64,000 bases of DNA from Calliphora vicina (GCF_958450345.1 NW_027052606.1:186001-250000), one strand, 5' to 3'. Positions 43,860 through 55,668 are shown, numbered from the stretch's first letter. Notes: a model not told the origin generated them from the sequence alone. Program-made: numbers and translations.

Positions 43860-44430
43860 TGACCTTCACTATTTAAGAGTTAAAGTTTTCCAATTTTAGT
43901 ATTGAGCTCTTTCTCCAAAATATGGCAAAAAAAATTAGTTTTTCTCGAAAACCATAAAATTTAAAACGCAGGTACGGAAAAACTCTAGGAGGTATTGTCA
44001 TAGTTTTTTCATATTTTTATTCTCTGTTATATTCTCAATAAATCTCAATGTGAAAAATTCTGAAATTTGTTTAACAAAATTTTTAAATATTTTAAAATGA
44101 AAACTGCCGTTGAAAAAATTTAATTTTTTGCTCATAAGATATCCTACGAAGACAAAAACCCATATACAAGTAAAGATGGATATATTTTAAGTAAAAATTA
44201 GATTTTAATTTAATATTTCGCAAAATATATTAATTTTGTTTCTACATTTCTTGTTTTAGTGGCCTGAGAAGCGTTAATGGCCTGGTGAATTTTTAATAAC
44301 TTTAACATTTTTTAACCAATTTTAGTAAATTATATCTCATTGGAACGAAAATTACGTGCACATTTCGATTCTTTTAAATCAAATGGCTAGAGAATTATTA
44401 AATGGCAAAATTTTCACAAAAACTTAAAAA
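43860..44430 (+). mobile_element. One arm of the hAT-like foldback family L
   Basis: It matches the right arm of 54102-55660: GAAATTTGTTTAACAAAATT, AACCCATATACAAGTAAAGA, TTTTGTTTCTACATTTCTTG, GTGGCCTGAGAAGCGTTAAT and ACTTTAACATTTTTTAACCA. Neither terminus nor the second arm is present. Confidence 0.8.
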
Positions 44431-44432
44431 AT

Positions 44433-44667
44433 TGGGGCTAGGAGAAATAATAAACCGATTCTAACCAAATTCAACACGTAGAAAAGTTTGTGCGAAGCTC
44501 TTTCAATTTGCTTTGAAATTGTGATCTGTAGTTTTATTACAAGGTTGACATCGACGGACGCACGATGGACCGACGTACATCGTTTAATCGACTCAGAAAG
44601 TAAGTGAGTGTGGGGACAATATTACTCAATATACGCTATCTAATATGCTGGTGTTGGGTATAAAAAT
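44433..44667 (-). mobile_element. Family A2 fragment
   Basis: GGGCTAGGAGAAATAATAAA, CTAACCAAATTCAACACG and AATCGACTCAGAAAGTAAG lead to a decayed end, TGCTGGTGTTGGGTATAAA. Confidence 0.75.
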
Positions 44668-44672
44668 ACATT

Positions 44673-44800
44673 CAGCCCAATTATGAATAAAAAATTCGCC
44701 GGGATTTTGTTCCCCGGGAGTTTTTTTCCCATTGAATTTGAATAGGAAAAATGAGAAAAGGGGAAAAACTCCCGAGGAATTTTTATTCATAATTGGGCTG
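44673..44800. mobile_element. 128-bp hairpin MITE, family M
   Basis: CAGCCCAATTATGAATAAAA at the left is exactly inverted at the right end (TTTTTATTCATAATTGGGCT plus G). The interior has paired GGGAGTTTTTTT and GGGAAAAACTCCC. ATT on each side fits a 3-bp duplication. A second copy is at 49525. The 60-codon minus frame is not a gene. Confidence 0.9.
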
Positions 44801-45419
44801 ATTATCATGAGTTAGGATTTCTTTAAACCGACTTAATTTCAAATAACATACTTTTCATTCAACTACGACTTGAGCAGAAAGTACAAAAGCTGTATTATTT
44901 TTAACTTTGTGTTGATAACGGATTATTGAATTACATTTGTTGCAACCATTTCGTTGTGTCAGTTACAGTTGAAGTAAAAATATTGCATGTGTTTGGGTTA
45001 TTTGGTTTTTGTCTCTCACTTACCTATCTAGTTCAAGAAGGGAAGGCTCTTATCATATACAAGTACTATGTGAATTCAACACACTGAGAGATGTGAAAAT
45101 AAAACAAAAACTTTTCTTTCACTAAAAAAGCAATTTTTTACACATTATTTCACAAACACGCAATAGTTGTTCATTTTGTTGCAAACATTTAATGCATTTA
45201 AATAACCGAAACATGTGCAATTTGCCCAAACGAAAATGTTTTTATATGTTTTCATAGATAGTTACATAGTTTTTTTTTTAAATTTTTTTAGGATTGAAAT
45301 TAAGACGGAAAAAAACAGTTGTGAATTGTTTTATTGAAAGTGAAAATAAAATTTCAAATAAATTTAATTTTTTGTAGAAAATATGAAAAATAAAGTGCAG
45401 AAAAATATCTATTTTTACA
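44801..45419. other. AT-rich spacer, no gene seen
   Basis: Nothing recognised. Confidence 0.45.
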
Positions 45420-45705
45420 ACATTCATACATTCTTGAAAACTTGTTTTGGCGTCTTTGGATCCTTTCTACATTTAACGCTGAGGCCGTGCCCAATAGCTG
45501 TATGCCATAGCACCATATCGGTTTTATGATCATTTTATAAAGTAGAAGTTTACAATCTAAACTAAGCGTAAAGTTTCTGCCAATAAGCCAACTAATTTGA
45601 ATTGATTTCAATTTCATTTGAGTAAATTTTGACTCAATTTGTATATTAAACCATCATGCCATACTTTATCAAACGCTTGAGAAATGTCGATGAAGAGTGC
45701 GGAGT
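45420..45705 (-). pseudogene. Jockey-like reverse transcriptase fragment with internal deletion
   Basis: On the minus strand, ALFIDISQAFDKVWHDGL (about 45640-45695) is the RT block before the catalytic FADD. The sequence then jumps to FTLSLDCKLLLYKMIIKPIW, CYGIQLLGTASALNVERIQR (45450-45560), the region C-terminal to RT. The GVPQGS and FADD blocks between them are deleted, so it is dead. The first segment is similar in place and kind to the jockey copy at 6548-8105 but differs in sequence, so the two are separate insertions or families. Confidence 0.8.
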
Positions 45706-46175
45706 GTATGTATGTTTATTATTATTAGATCTATAGACGGCTGAACCGATTTGCTTGAAATTTTTACAGTATATTACTGTATGTCTGGCAGGAACAATAG
45801 GCTACTTTTTGTTTTGAAATTTCAAGTGAGCGTAGTACCTCCCATACAAAGTAAATATTTATTATATCTTTAGAACTGTAATTATGCGAGGCTTTTTATC
45901 TCATTTAATTATTGCTGATGTTGTGTTGTATAGTTTTGCATGATTATAATGTGTCAATTCATACGTTATCTGATAACCTATTTTGGCAGCATGTTGTGAC
46001 GTAAGTTTTATAAAAATGCATTTGTGTTTAATTGTTTTGACATGTTGTTTTAGTGGATTTAGCATCCATTAAAGAATCATGGTAGAGTTTTGGATGGTGC
46101 ACCGATGAGAAAAATGTGGTTGCAGCTTTCCCCGTGACAAAGCTCGGAGTAGTTGCTATTGTTATTCATATAATC
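45706..46175 (+). mobile_element. Possible Helitron-like or related repeat
   Basis: ACGGCTGAACCGATTTGCTT plus GAAATTTTTACAG is a motif common in insect repeat DNA. Near 46128 TTCCCCGTGACAAAGCTCGG plus AGTAGTTGCTA loosely resembles the CCCGTGCGAAGCCGGG...GCTAGT type of Helitron 3' end. Only one copy is in the window. Confidence 0.3.
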
Positions 46176-46469
46176 AAATAAATTTTTGGGTTTTCTATTA
46201 TCTATACTAGAAATAGTAAATGAATATTGTGTTCGGTATCAAAATAATATTCAAAGAGTACTTTTGAAGACTTTATATAAATAATACTGTTATACTGAAA
46301 ATGTTCTATAGAAAATACTGTTATACACAAGATTTTGTATAGATAATACTGTTACACTGATGATTGTAGCAGAAAAACATTCTGAGTCTATAGGAATTTG
46401 TAAATTAAATTTTATACATAAAATACTAAAAATTATTTTAAAGTATCCAATGAGTCTCTTTCTTACTTT

Positions 46470-46681
46470 TATAAATGTGGCATTTCATGATAGATATCCC
46501 ACTCGGATCCCACTAACCGACCAAATAGTTCTTCAAGGAAAATATCTAAGCTTTATTTAAAGAAAAAAAGTTCCATTTCAAAAAAGGCAAAAAAGTTTTT
46601 GATTTCGAAAAAAAAATATTAAATTTTTTTTTAAAAATATTTTTTTTCGAAAGATTGAAGAAAGAGCTATTTGGGATGATG
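46470..46681 (-). repeat. Family P fragment, inverted
   Basis: The reverse complement matches 42795-42995: GCTCTTTCTTCAATCTTTCG, TAAAGCTTAGATATTTTCCT, TTGGTCGGTTAGTGGGATCC and GAGTGGGATATCTATC. The overlapping 66-codon frame is not a gene. Confidence 0.75.
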
Positions 46682-46716
46682 GCCTTATATGGGAGCTATG
46701 ACTCATTATGAACTAC
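46682..46716 (-). mobile_element. Short family A fragment
   Basis: GGCCTTATATGGGAGCTATG plus ACTCATTATG only. Confidence 0.65.
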
Positions 46717-48382
46717 ATTTCAAACACACTTTTCTCACAGTGCATTTTCCTCAACTTACTTCAAACATACTAGTTAACAAGCTTAAATTAAACACATAAA
46801 GTATATTGCTACAATTTTGTTGCGACAATTGTTTCCCTTCATTTTGTGTGCCTTTAGTTGGAGGCATTATAAAACACCAGCATTAAAGTTCGTTCATATT
46901 TGTGAATTTTTGTTGAAGGTGGGCTTATTAAAAGTCTTTTCATATTATTGTATTTCATTTTTTTTCTCAGGCTGCATTAAAAATTCCACAATTGTCATCT
47001 GGCGAAAATTGTCGTTTTTATTATTTACACAAACCCCCAACTGCCCCCATTCTTCTTAAACGAACTGCACAGAAACAAAGTTTTGTTAAGTAAATCTGTT
47101 TATTTGGGCGCTATTATTGTTAGTTATTTAACTCCAGATGGGTTTATTTGGTTAGGAAGAGAGTTAAGGGTGGTTTTAAAGGTTATTTAGAATTTTGTGA
47201 GCTATAGAAAATGTATAAATAAAATATTTTAAACCAGTAAATTTTTCATTATTATTAAAAAAAAATGTAATTTATAAGTTTGCACATATTTTGACAAGTT
47301 TTTCTTAATCATTTCTAAAATATTCAATTTTGCAAAAAATTATTGTTTTCTTATAACTTATAACTTTTAAAATTTAAATTTCTATAAAGAAAACATAACT
47401 TTTTTCTTTCTATCAACTTTATTGCATAAATATGTATGTATATCTAGCTTTCTGTTTTCTATTAGGTTTCTTATTTTAGGTGCGTAACACAACATTTGTA
47501 AAGAATTCCTTTTGAAATAAGGATAAAGTTTTTTTCCTATATTAAACAACCGAATTTTGCTGTTGTTAACAACCATTACATCCTGACTCATAAAACGGAA
47601 AATAAGAACAATTTTATATCAATGACATTTGTTAGTTAACATCCTGCTGGGTCTATAATGAAGGATGGTCTTTTCACTGCCATTTCGAAAACTTTTCACA
47701 GCTTTTGTTTCCTTTGAAAGTCTATGGAAGTTAATTAATAAATTGTTTTAGTTGTTAATAATATTAATTTATTGCTTACACTAACAAGAAAGAAATTTGC
47801 CATGAAAACTGCGGGAGTTCCCATTATTTAGTTGTAATTTCAAATATTTCGCTCAATTTTAAAGGTCATATTTTGCAGTAGCTAGAGGACATAGAGAATT
47901 GAAAAAAGACATTAAATTGGTGTAGGAATTAAATGTTCACTGAGAGCACTTAGGACAGGGCTAATTTTTAAAATAAATTATTATTTTAATTTTACCATAT
48001 ATATGGACGAGTTGGTGACCACAAAGTAATATAGTGAAATAAGAAGTTTTTTATTTTGAAATAGCATTTCAAATTAGTTTTATATTTAAAATATATATCA
48101 CAAATTATATAGAAATGAATCAGCTGGTTTTACTAATATGGCAGTAGAAAAAAAACCAAAAGAAAATATCAATATTGTCGTGGTTTGGAGAGAGGTAGAT
48201 ACAAATATATGTCACATTCTTTATCTATTGAAAATGCAATTTTTTCTCTTGCTCTTGGTATGTTTTAGGCTAAGCTTGAGACGAAAACTAAGCTCCCAAT
48301 TATAATGTATTGACTCTCTGAAATGAATTTGACTCTGGTCGTTTTTTTGCTATTATCAAATTGTTTATTGAAACCGAATATA
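46717..48382. other. Spacer, no gene seen
   Basis: About 1.7 kb without recognised repeats. The 80-codon frame (46817-47059) and the 69-codon minus frame (47382-47591) have no family features; I leave them uncalled. Confidence 0.45.
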
Positions 48383-48620
48383 CAGTGGGGAGCTCAAATG
48401 AGTACATGTTCCTAGAAAAATTTCTTATTAATGCAGTTATCAGCTCAATGTCCTGAGTTCAATCTTATTTAGAATTTTTAAAGAATAGTGAATTGGCGGT
48501 TGAAACAATACCGATTAACTCCTACCAATTTGTACGAGCTTTAACAGCGGATTGAGCACGAGAGAGAGAGTATTCCAAAAAAGTTAATGAAAAACATGTA
48601 CTCATTTGAGCTCCCCACTG
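48383..48620 (+). mobile_element. Tc1-like deletion derivative with residual transposase C-terminus
   Basis: A 28-bp near-identical TIR: left CAGTGGGGAGCTCAAATGAG plus TACATGTT, right AACATGTACTCATTTGAGCT plus CCCCACTG. TA precedes the left end; the right flank is CA, perhaps a mutated TA. Between them (48448-48590) a broken plus-strand frame gives FNLI*NF*RIVNWRLKQYR and later EHERESIPKKLM, matching the Tc1 pattern PDLNPIENLW...LK...R and ..EW..IP. The N-terminal two thirds of the transposase have been lost. Confidence 0.8.
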
Positions 48621-49265
48621 CACTATAGGTTAAACGGCTACCAAAACTGTGCTAAAGTCCAATTTTTCAAATGCAAATATTGCACTTTTTTTAATGCCAT
48701 TTTGTAACCAATACTCCAAATTAACTATATCAGCTTTTTGTTTTTGGTAAATATTAAATTCCATTCCGCAGTCAAAGACATTCCATCGTAATTACTTAAT
48801 AAATTTTGTTGAAAAGCCTGTATTGCTTTCAAATTTTCAATTGCATGTTTATATAATTTCGAGAGCTATAAACAAGAAAGTGAAAATGGAGAACAATAAA
48901 TTAAAAAAAAATGTGATAAAATTGTTTAACTTGCTTGAAATAAATCCACTTTTTTAACATAACCTTAAAAGTGCTGCGATTGTTTTCAAAATGTAACTTC
49001 GTGGAGGCTATTAAAATTTCGGCAAAGTTCGGCAGATTAAATGAAATCAGAAATTAATATATTGAAATGTTATAAACCAATTTTCATTTACATAGTATCG
49101 TTTTCGAATAATACTATATTTTTTAGGTTATTGTTTCAAATTTGGCTTAACGAAAATTCAAAAAAAGAAAAATTTTATGCCGTTTTCAAACATGTAGTTC
49201 ACAGAATTGAAGTAAATATATTTTCAGATGAAGTGGAGAAGCATATAACGAAAACAATAAATGTT
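48621..49265. other. AT-rich spacer, no gene seen
   Basis: The 81-codon frame at 49041 runs into a family A element and is not called. Confidence 0.45.
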
Positions 49266-49770
49266 TTATACCCTACACCACCATAGTGGGGAGGGTATAA
49301 TGCGTTTGTGCAAATGTTTTTAATGTCCAATAATATTAGTCTAACACCCACCTTAATATGGTACATATAATTTTTTCGGCCCAAGGACGAATCCTGGCTG
49401 AAATCGGTCAATTATACCACCTAGCCCCCATACAAATTTCCTCCCGTAATTTGACTTTATCGGTCATAAATGTTTAATTTATATAGGTATCTACACAAAT
49501 TTTACTCCAAATAAATTTTATATACAGCCCAATTATGAATAAAAAATTCCGCGGGAGTTTGTTCCCCGGGAGTTTTTTCTCATTGAAATTGAATAGGAAA
49601 AATAAGAAAAGGGAAAAAACTCCCGCAGAATTTTTATTCATAATTGGGCTGATATACAAAATTAATGTCAGCTAATTTTATGATGATCGGTCCATAATTG
49701 GTCATAGCTCCCATATAACCCACTTCCGAAAATCACTCACGAATATAAATTATTGAAATTTTAAAAGCAA
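49266..49770 (+). mobile_element. Family A copy, internally deleted and split
   Basis: TATACCCTACACCACC stem-loop; then a jump from ACACCCACCTTAATATG to GGTACATATAATTTTTTCGG that removes the (GTCC)n block; then module sequence interrupted by the M element at 49525. It ends at AATTATTGAAATTTTAAAAG. Confidence 0.9.
49525..49651. mobile_element. 127-bp hairpin MITE, family M, inserted in family A
   Basis: The ends are the same as at 44673. Comparison with uninterrupted family A (TTTTATATATACAAAATTCA) shows that ATA was duplicated on insertion, which confirms the 3-bp TSD for this family. Confidence 0.9.
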
Positions 49771-49851
49771 ATGAGACTCTTCCCAAAGTTTCTTTGCAAT
49801 CTATTTTACTTCATATTGCTGACAAATTTTTGAGATGCAAAAAGCCCTGTA

Positions 49852-50115
49852 ATGGAAGCGGAGAAGACATATATTTTAAGCTCCGAATTAATATTAATAT
49901 TAAGCTGTACCTCAGATCCATTAATTTCCACATTATTTTTAGATAGGCGCTTACAAAACCGGAAACGTTTCACACTTCTACCAGAATTAATTCAACTGTT
50001 ATGTTGCAGTGAACCCATGGAAGATTTTCACTTTAGCCACGATAAAATTAATGAAAGCGAAGAGGACCTTTTTGATTTAAATTTACAAAATGAATTAGAT
50101 TTAAGCAATTACTAA
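49852..50115 (+). CDS. Unrecognised ORF of 87 codons
   Basis: An ATG-to-TAA frame in non-repeat DNA. The N-terminal half is hydrophobic and Leu/Ile-rich, followed by a basic stretch (RRLQNRKRF), a CC pair and an acidic tail (NESEEDLFDLNLQNELDLSN). The mixed, non-homopolymeric composition is unlike the low-complexity chance frames nearby. An in-frame TGA lies about 20 bases upstream, after a pyrimidine-rich tract ending in TTTTTGAG, so it could also be a terminal exon with an acceptor there. A repeat-free, A/T-rich 2-kb block follows, compatible with a long 3' UTR. I recognise no family. It could be a small gene, a last exon or chance. Confidence 0.3.
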   Translation: MEAEKTYILSSELILILSCTSDPLISTLFLDRRLQNRKRFTLLPELIQLLCCSEPMEDFHFSHDKINESEEDLFDLNLQNELDLSNY

Positions 50116-52148
50116 AAGTTTTAGTATATTTAAAATAAATAAATAATTATTAAGTTTGCATTAATGATTGTAACTGGGTTAATTTTTGGTCGTTAGTGGG
50201 TTAAATTCCATTTTTTAATAGAATTATTCTTACTTTCGAAATTTTTTAAGGTTTTGGTTTGAATATCATGATTTTGTAGTCGTTATTAATTTAGCACAGA
50301 AAAAGTAGTCATTTAATTTTCCCAAACTTCAATATGTACTTCAAAATTACTTCAATTTTATGTCACGTACGATATACCCTTATTTCGCACGATATTTTGG
50401 ACAACAATGTTTCGAAAAAACTTATTATTTTTTTAAATATAGTACCCTAATTGGACTTAATAACCAAATTATTTTTCAGATACTCTTATATTAGCAAAAT
50501 CTATTCCACTCCATAAGCGTAGAAATATCACGTAGGATGACATGGAATTGCCCATATGTATGTATTTCAATAATTTTGCCTTTTACCCTAGTTGTACTTA
50601 AATATAAACTTAAAAATTTTCTGTAGTTTTCATATTATATTTTTAGTTTATTTACTTCCAAATCTGTACCAGGACTCAAAAGTTATTTTGGCACACAACT
50701 AAGTATAAACATAGAAATGTTTTCTTTTTTATTCCTAAATTTATGTATTTTATTTTTATAGAAAACAAAATTTAGTTCTTTCTATTAAAAGTTTTTTTTA
50801 TTATTATTGAGATTTTTCCATTTTGTTTTTTATTTTTTTTTTTGTATTTTGTATAAATAGCTAGCTGCAAGTAACCCAATTTTATATGCATAGAATTGTG
50901 GCAAAGATAAAAAAGAGTTTTAGTTGTTAGTAGAATAATATATTGGTTAAGAACAGAAAAGCAACCACATTCATGAATCTGTTGTTCACAAGATAAAGAA
51001 TTATGTTTTTATGGTAATAAAATTTTACAAAAAAAAAAAAACACAAAAACACAAGATGAATAAAGTCCAAAAATATACTTAAATGTTTAAACATGTAGAA
51101 CATGTAGAATGCAGTTTAAGTTAACCCAAACTGAAATAAAAGATAAATACAAATTTTAGCTTTTAGGTCAATTTTAGTTTAAATCATGTTCACTAAGATT
51201 GTTAACATAAAAAACAAAATTGCACAAATATTGGAAAGTAATAAAAATAGAGTACTATTTCTTATAAAAACAATTTAAACTAACAAAATTAGAAAACAAA
51301 TATTGTGAAAACATGATCATAAGTGTTTGTACATAGATGCTATAAATTGTATATTAAGTGATGTTTGTTTTGCAACGTTTTGCACAAAGTTTTAAAGCAA
51401 AAAAATATTATTTATTTTATCATATGCAGAATTTTGAGAAAGAATAATACCTATGGACAATATTTGAAAATATTTTGGCCAGAAAACTACACTTACTTTA
51501 ATTGAATATTGTTATGAACAAACCTGAATATTATATTGAGAACAATGAACGTTTTAGTGTAAATATTAAAGCCTACTCTTGTACAAAGGAATTTTAATAA
51601 AAAGTGGCCTCAATATTTCAAAATTTCAATTTGTAAAGTATCGAGTGTTTTAAATTAAAGACAAAAGTCAAAAGAAAAAAAAATTTTTATTAAGATAACA
51701 GCTTTTTGCCAAAAGTTACTTTCTTTGAGCCCCTAAAATCTATTTACATCTCTCCAAGACATTACAATATAAATATAACTTTTAATACACAACAACTTAT
51801 AAATATTCAATTACTTACCAAAGATTTCTAAAGCTTAACACAAGCACTCAATTAAATATCTGTAAATAAATATGAAAAAAGTCTTTATGTAAACGATACT
51901 TTCAATATTATGCATAAAAAAATAAATTCTTTAAGATATCATAAAAAAAAATATAAATAACGTAAATTTAATAATGCAGCTAAGCACTTGTTTACATTTA
52001 ATAAATTCCATAAACCAAATGAATTGGCTTAAATGGACTAAATAAATGGTTTAGATGTTTTTTGGACACGTTTCATTTTGAATCATTTTATATTTTATAC
52101 GCAATTGTCCATAGAGTATTTACAGAAAGTGATTTTAATGTTTCTTTG
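50116..52148. other. 2-kb repeat-free AT-rich block
   Basis: None of the repeat families that cover the rest of the window occur here. Several AATAAA sites are present (for example 50139, 51059). No coding frame. A long 3' UTR of the preceding ORF, or a constrained non-coding region, is possible. Confidence 0.45.
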
Positions 52149-53530
52149 TTATACCCACCACCACCATAAGTGGTGAAGTGGTATATATAAGTTTGTCATT
52201 CCGTGTGTAACATTGAGAAATACTCATCTGAGACCCAACAAAATATACATATATATTATTGATCCTTATGAAATTCTAAGTCCATTGATCTATGTATGTG
52301 CGCCTGTCTTTCTGTCTGTGTGTGTAAAACACGCTCACGTCCAAAATAGACAAACAAAATTGGTAAACTTGAAAGAAAAATGTTTATTGTTCTCCTAAGC
52401 AGTTTGGTATTGAAAATCAGCTATACCGGTTTAGCGGAACCAGAGTTATGAACCAAAATCTGAGACAATCTAAAAAAAACATGATAGTTTTAAAACTGTT
52501 TTTGTTATTTGTGCAAATATATTGCAGATAATACCATAAAATTTTACATGCGTTATTTTTATGTTAAAGGGACTAACTCTGGCGAAAATTATAAGAATCG
52601 GTCCATGATTTCTCCTAGCCCCCATACAAATTTCTTCCCGAAATATGGTTCCATGGTCTGTAAATGCCTACCAAATTGCAGTATCCACACAAAATTCAGG
52701 AAAACTAAGTTTCGTGCTTAACAAAATCACAACACTAAATTCTTTATAGATCGGACCATATTTGACCATAGCCCCCATATAAAGTTCACTTCCGAAAATC
52801 ACTTAAATAAGCATAAGTGTCTTATAAATATCGCTATTAAGTTTAAATTCGTCATCAATAGTCCCCATATATACCAAAATCGCTATACCTAATTCTATGA
52901 AGATCAGTCAATAATTGGTTATAGCTCCCATATAAGGACCACTTACGAAAATCACATTAACCTACATAAAATCTGAAAAATATCAATATCTAAACAAAAT
53001 TTTATACAAATCTCTAATTTATATTTAGAAATCATATATACAGGATTTTGTGAATATCAGTCCATATTTGACCATAGCTCCCATATAGGGTCCACTTCTG
53101 AAAATCAGTTAAGTACTCATAAATTTCTTATAAATAGCTTTATCATGCTAAAATTCGACAAAAATAATATGTATATACATAGAAATTACTGTACCAAATT
53201 CTACGCAGATTGGCCAATAATTGGTCATAGCTCCCCTATAAGGCCCATTTCCGAAAAAGATATTAACCTTAATAAATATTTAAAACAAATCGATATCAAA
53301 ATGAAATTAAGCACAGATCAGTATTTTGTATCCAGCAATCATACTACTGTGAATATCGGTCCATATTTAACCATAGCTCCCATAAAAGGATCCACTCCCG
53401 AAAACCACTAAACTCCTCATAAATTTCTGACAAATATAGTTATCAAGTTGAAATTCGAAATATATTTGTTCAATATATGTATACAAAAATCGATGTATGT
53501 TTTTAAACCTGTATTTTCGTACCAAATAGT
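52149..53530 (+). mobile_element. Family C (mini-me-like) element with about five tandem modules, first part
   Basis: The TATACCCACCACCACCATAA / GTGGTGAAGTGGTATA stem-loop, TTTGTCATTCCGTGTGTAAC, GTGCGCCTGTCTTTCTGTCTGTG-type (GTCY)n sequence, and then modules starting near 52750, 52910, 53060, 53210 and 53355. Each module has a form of CGGTCCATATTTGACCATAG and CCCATATAAGGCCCACTTCC. The 3' terminus lies at 55669-55720 beyond an insertion. Frames at 52213, 52509 and 53145 are module shadows. Confidence 0.85.
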
Positions 53531-53930
53531 CCGAGTACTGTTGGGAGCTCTACATGAATCAGGTTTTATATCAACGGACAAGATCTCTCGATACTGCTTA
53601 ATAACATTGGACTCATTTTAACGGCAGACATGTGATTGTTTGGCCTACTCAAGAACTATCTGAGTTAGAGGGGGTCAATATTTGACATTTTGGCCAAAAA
53701 GTTGATTTTTTATCATCCATTTAACTTATTAACTATTGTTCTTAGTTTAGTTTGCTCCAAATATTTCTTTTATCTTTTGAAAAAAAAAATCATTTACAAC
53801 AATTACAAAACTTAACACTTCATCAGCTAACTCAGAGAGCTCCTGACCGATCTTGTTGAAAAATTGTATATAAACTACTAACCAATAGTACTAATCTTGG
53901 TGTAATACAAAAATTACACAAAATAATTTT
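53531..53930 (+). repeat. Family P sequence inside family C
   Basis: GAGTTAGAGGGGGTCAATAT plus TTGACATTTTGGCC and CTATTGTTCTTAGTTTAGTT match 42700-42795. GAGCTCCTGACCGATCTTGT plus TGAAAAATTGTATA follows. Family C module sequence resumes at 53933 (ATGATCGGTCCATAATAAGT). Confidence 0.65.
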
Positions 53931-54093
53931 ATGATGATCGGTCCATAATAAGTCGTATTTGAGAAATAAAATTTAACTCAAATCACTGAAACACACTTTA
54001 AGTTTTTATTATTTCTAAAAAAACAGCTTCTTGAAGGCGTTATAAAGTGTATGTCAATGTAATATACGAAATAATTTTAAATGATAACAGATC
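53931..54093 (+). mobile_element. Family C element, module remnant before the hAT insertion
   Basis: ATGATCGGTCCATAATAAGT, then AACTCAAATCACTGAAACAC, leads into the ATATACTC target site at 54094-54101. Confidence 0.6.
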
Positions 54094-54101
54094 ATATACT
54101 C

Positions 54102-55660
54102 TAGAGTATAACTTAGAATTAACTTTTTTGAAATGTTGAGACGGTGCCCGCTGAAAACTTTCGTAATGACCTAAGATACCCCCAAAAAAGTTTAGCTTGT
54201 TCTAAGAAGGGCAACCCGTGCCGACTTTCGATTTAGTTTTAAGGTACATTTAAAAGGGGAAAAATGCATTTTTTTTCAGTTTTTTTTTAATTTTTGCCAT
54301 TAAATAATTACTTTTGCAATCTAATTTAAAAGAATCAAAATGTGTACATAATTTTCGTTCTAATAAGATATAAAAGACAAAAATTGGTTAAAAACTGTCA
54401 AAGTTATTAAAAAATCGCCAGGCCACTAGAACAAGAAATGTAGGAACAAAATTAACATATTTTAAGAAATATTAAAACAAAAGTTTATTCTTACTTAAAA
54501 TAAATCTACATTTACTTGTATATGAGTTTTTATCTTCATAGGATACATTTAACCTATTCGCAGGTATAACCAAAAAAATTATTTATTAACGGCAGATTCA
54601 AAACTCCAATTTAAAATTTTTAAAAATTTTGTTAAACAAAATTTTCAATATTTGGAATTTCTAATGGAAAGATAGCGAAATATTATATATTTGTGGGTCG
54701 ATTTTGATGAAACTTAAGAAAAATATAAAATTAAGTCTAGTATTTACAATAACAGCACAAAAATGGAAATTAACCCTTAATAGTACTAGGGCTCAAAATC
54801 ACACTGAACTTTTAAAATAACGAAAAACACATTCATTTCGACCCCAAGTGCTTTTAAAGGTTAATTTTCATTTTTGTGCTGCTATTGTAAATACTAGACT
54901 TCGTTTTATATTTTTCTTAAGCCAAAAAATATGTAATATTTCGCTATCTTTCCAAATATTAAAAAATTTTACCTCTGACTTTCACGATTTAAGGGTTAAC
55001 GTTTTTCGATTTTTGGAAAACTTTCAGACTATATTTAGAATTACCTGGACTATAATATTCTGTACAGATTTTACTTAAAATTACTAACAGTAAGGAAATT
55101 GGGCGCATTCGCAAAAATATGGCCAAAAAATTAGTTTTTCTCGAAAATCTATAGAAGGTATTATTGACATATATTTTTCACAGTTTTATTCCCTATTATG
55201 TTGTTAATAAATCCCCATGTGATTCTGAAATTTGTTTAACAAAATTTTTTAAAATTTTAAATTGGAGTTTTGAAACTGCCGTTTTTTTTTTTGGTTATAC
55301 CTGCGAATAGGTTAACTGAATCCTATGAAGATGAAAACTCATATACAAGTAAATATGAGTATATTTTAAGTAAGAATAAACTTTTGTTTTAATATTTCTC
55401 AAAATATGTTAATTTTGTTTCTACATTTATTGTTCTAGTGGCCTGAGACACGTTAATGGCCTGGCGATTTTTTAATAACTTTAACATTTTTTAACCAATT
55501 TTTGTCTTTTATATCTTATTAGAATGAAAAGTAATTATCTAATGCCAAACATTTTTAAAAAACTCAAAAATTCATTTTTTCCCCTTCTTAGAACGAGCTG
55601 AAAATTTTTTTTCGGTTGTATTTCGACATTTCAAAAAATTTAATTCTAAGGAACACTCTA
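54102..55660. mobile_element. 1559-bp hAT-type foldback element, arms near 700 bp, perfect 8-bp TSD
   Basis: ATATACTC at 54094-54101 and 55661-55668 flanks TAGAGTATAACTTAGAATTA at the left and, reverse-complemented, TAGAGTGTTCCTTAGAATTA at the right. Nearly the whole element is one inverted repeat: for example left TTCTAAGAAGGG (54199) and right CCCCTTCTTAGAA (55581); left ATCGCCAGGCCACTAGAACA (54414) and right TGTTCTAGTGGCCTGAGACA (55431); left ACTAGACTTAAT-type and right TAAATACTAGACTTCG around the centre. The loop is about 70 bases near 54785-54855. No transposase; the 76-codon frame at 54848 is not a gene. The 8-bp TSD and TAG ends put it with hAT. Confidence 0.9.
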
Positions 55661-55668
55661 ATATACTC

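Noticed and set aside
46817..47059. 80-codon ORF with Phe/Ser/Cys-rich translation
   Set aside because: No motif, no codon bias visible, no neighbouring exon structure.
52149..53530. Satellite or CRISPR-like array
   Set aside because: The regular spacing comes from 150-165-base diverged modules in a transposon, and the genome type is a fly. There are no short identical direct repeats with unique spacers.
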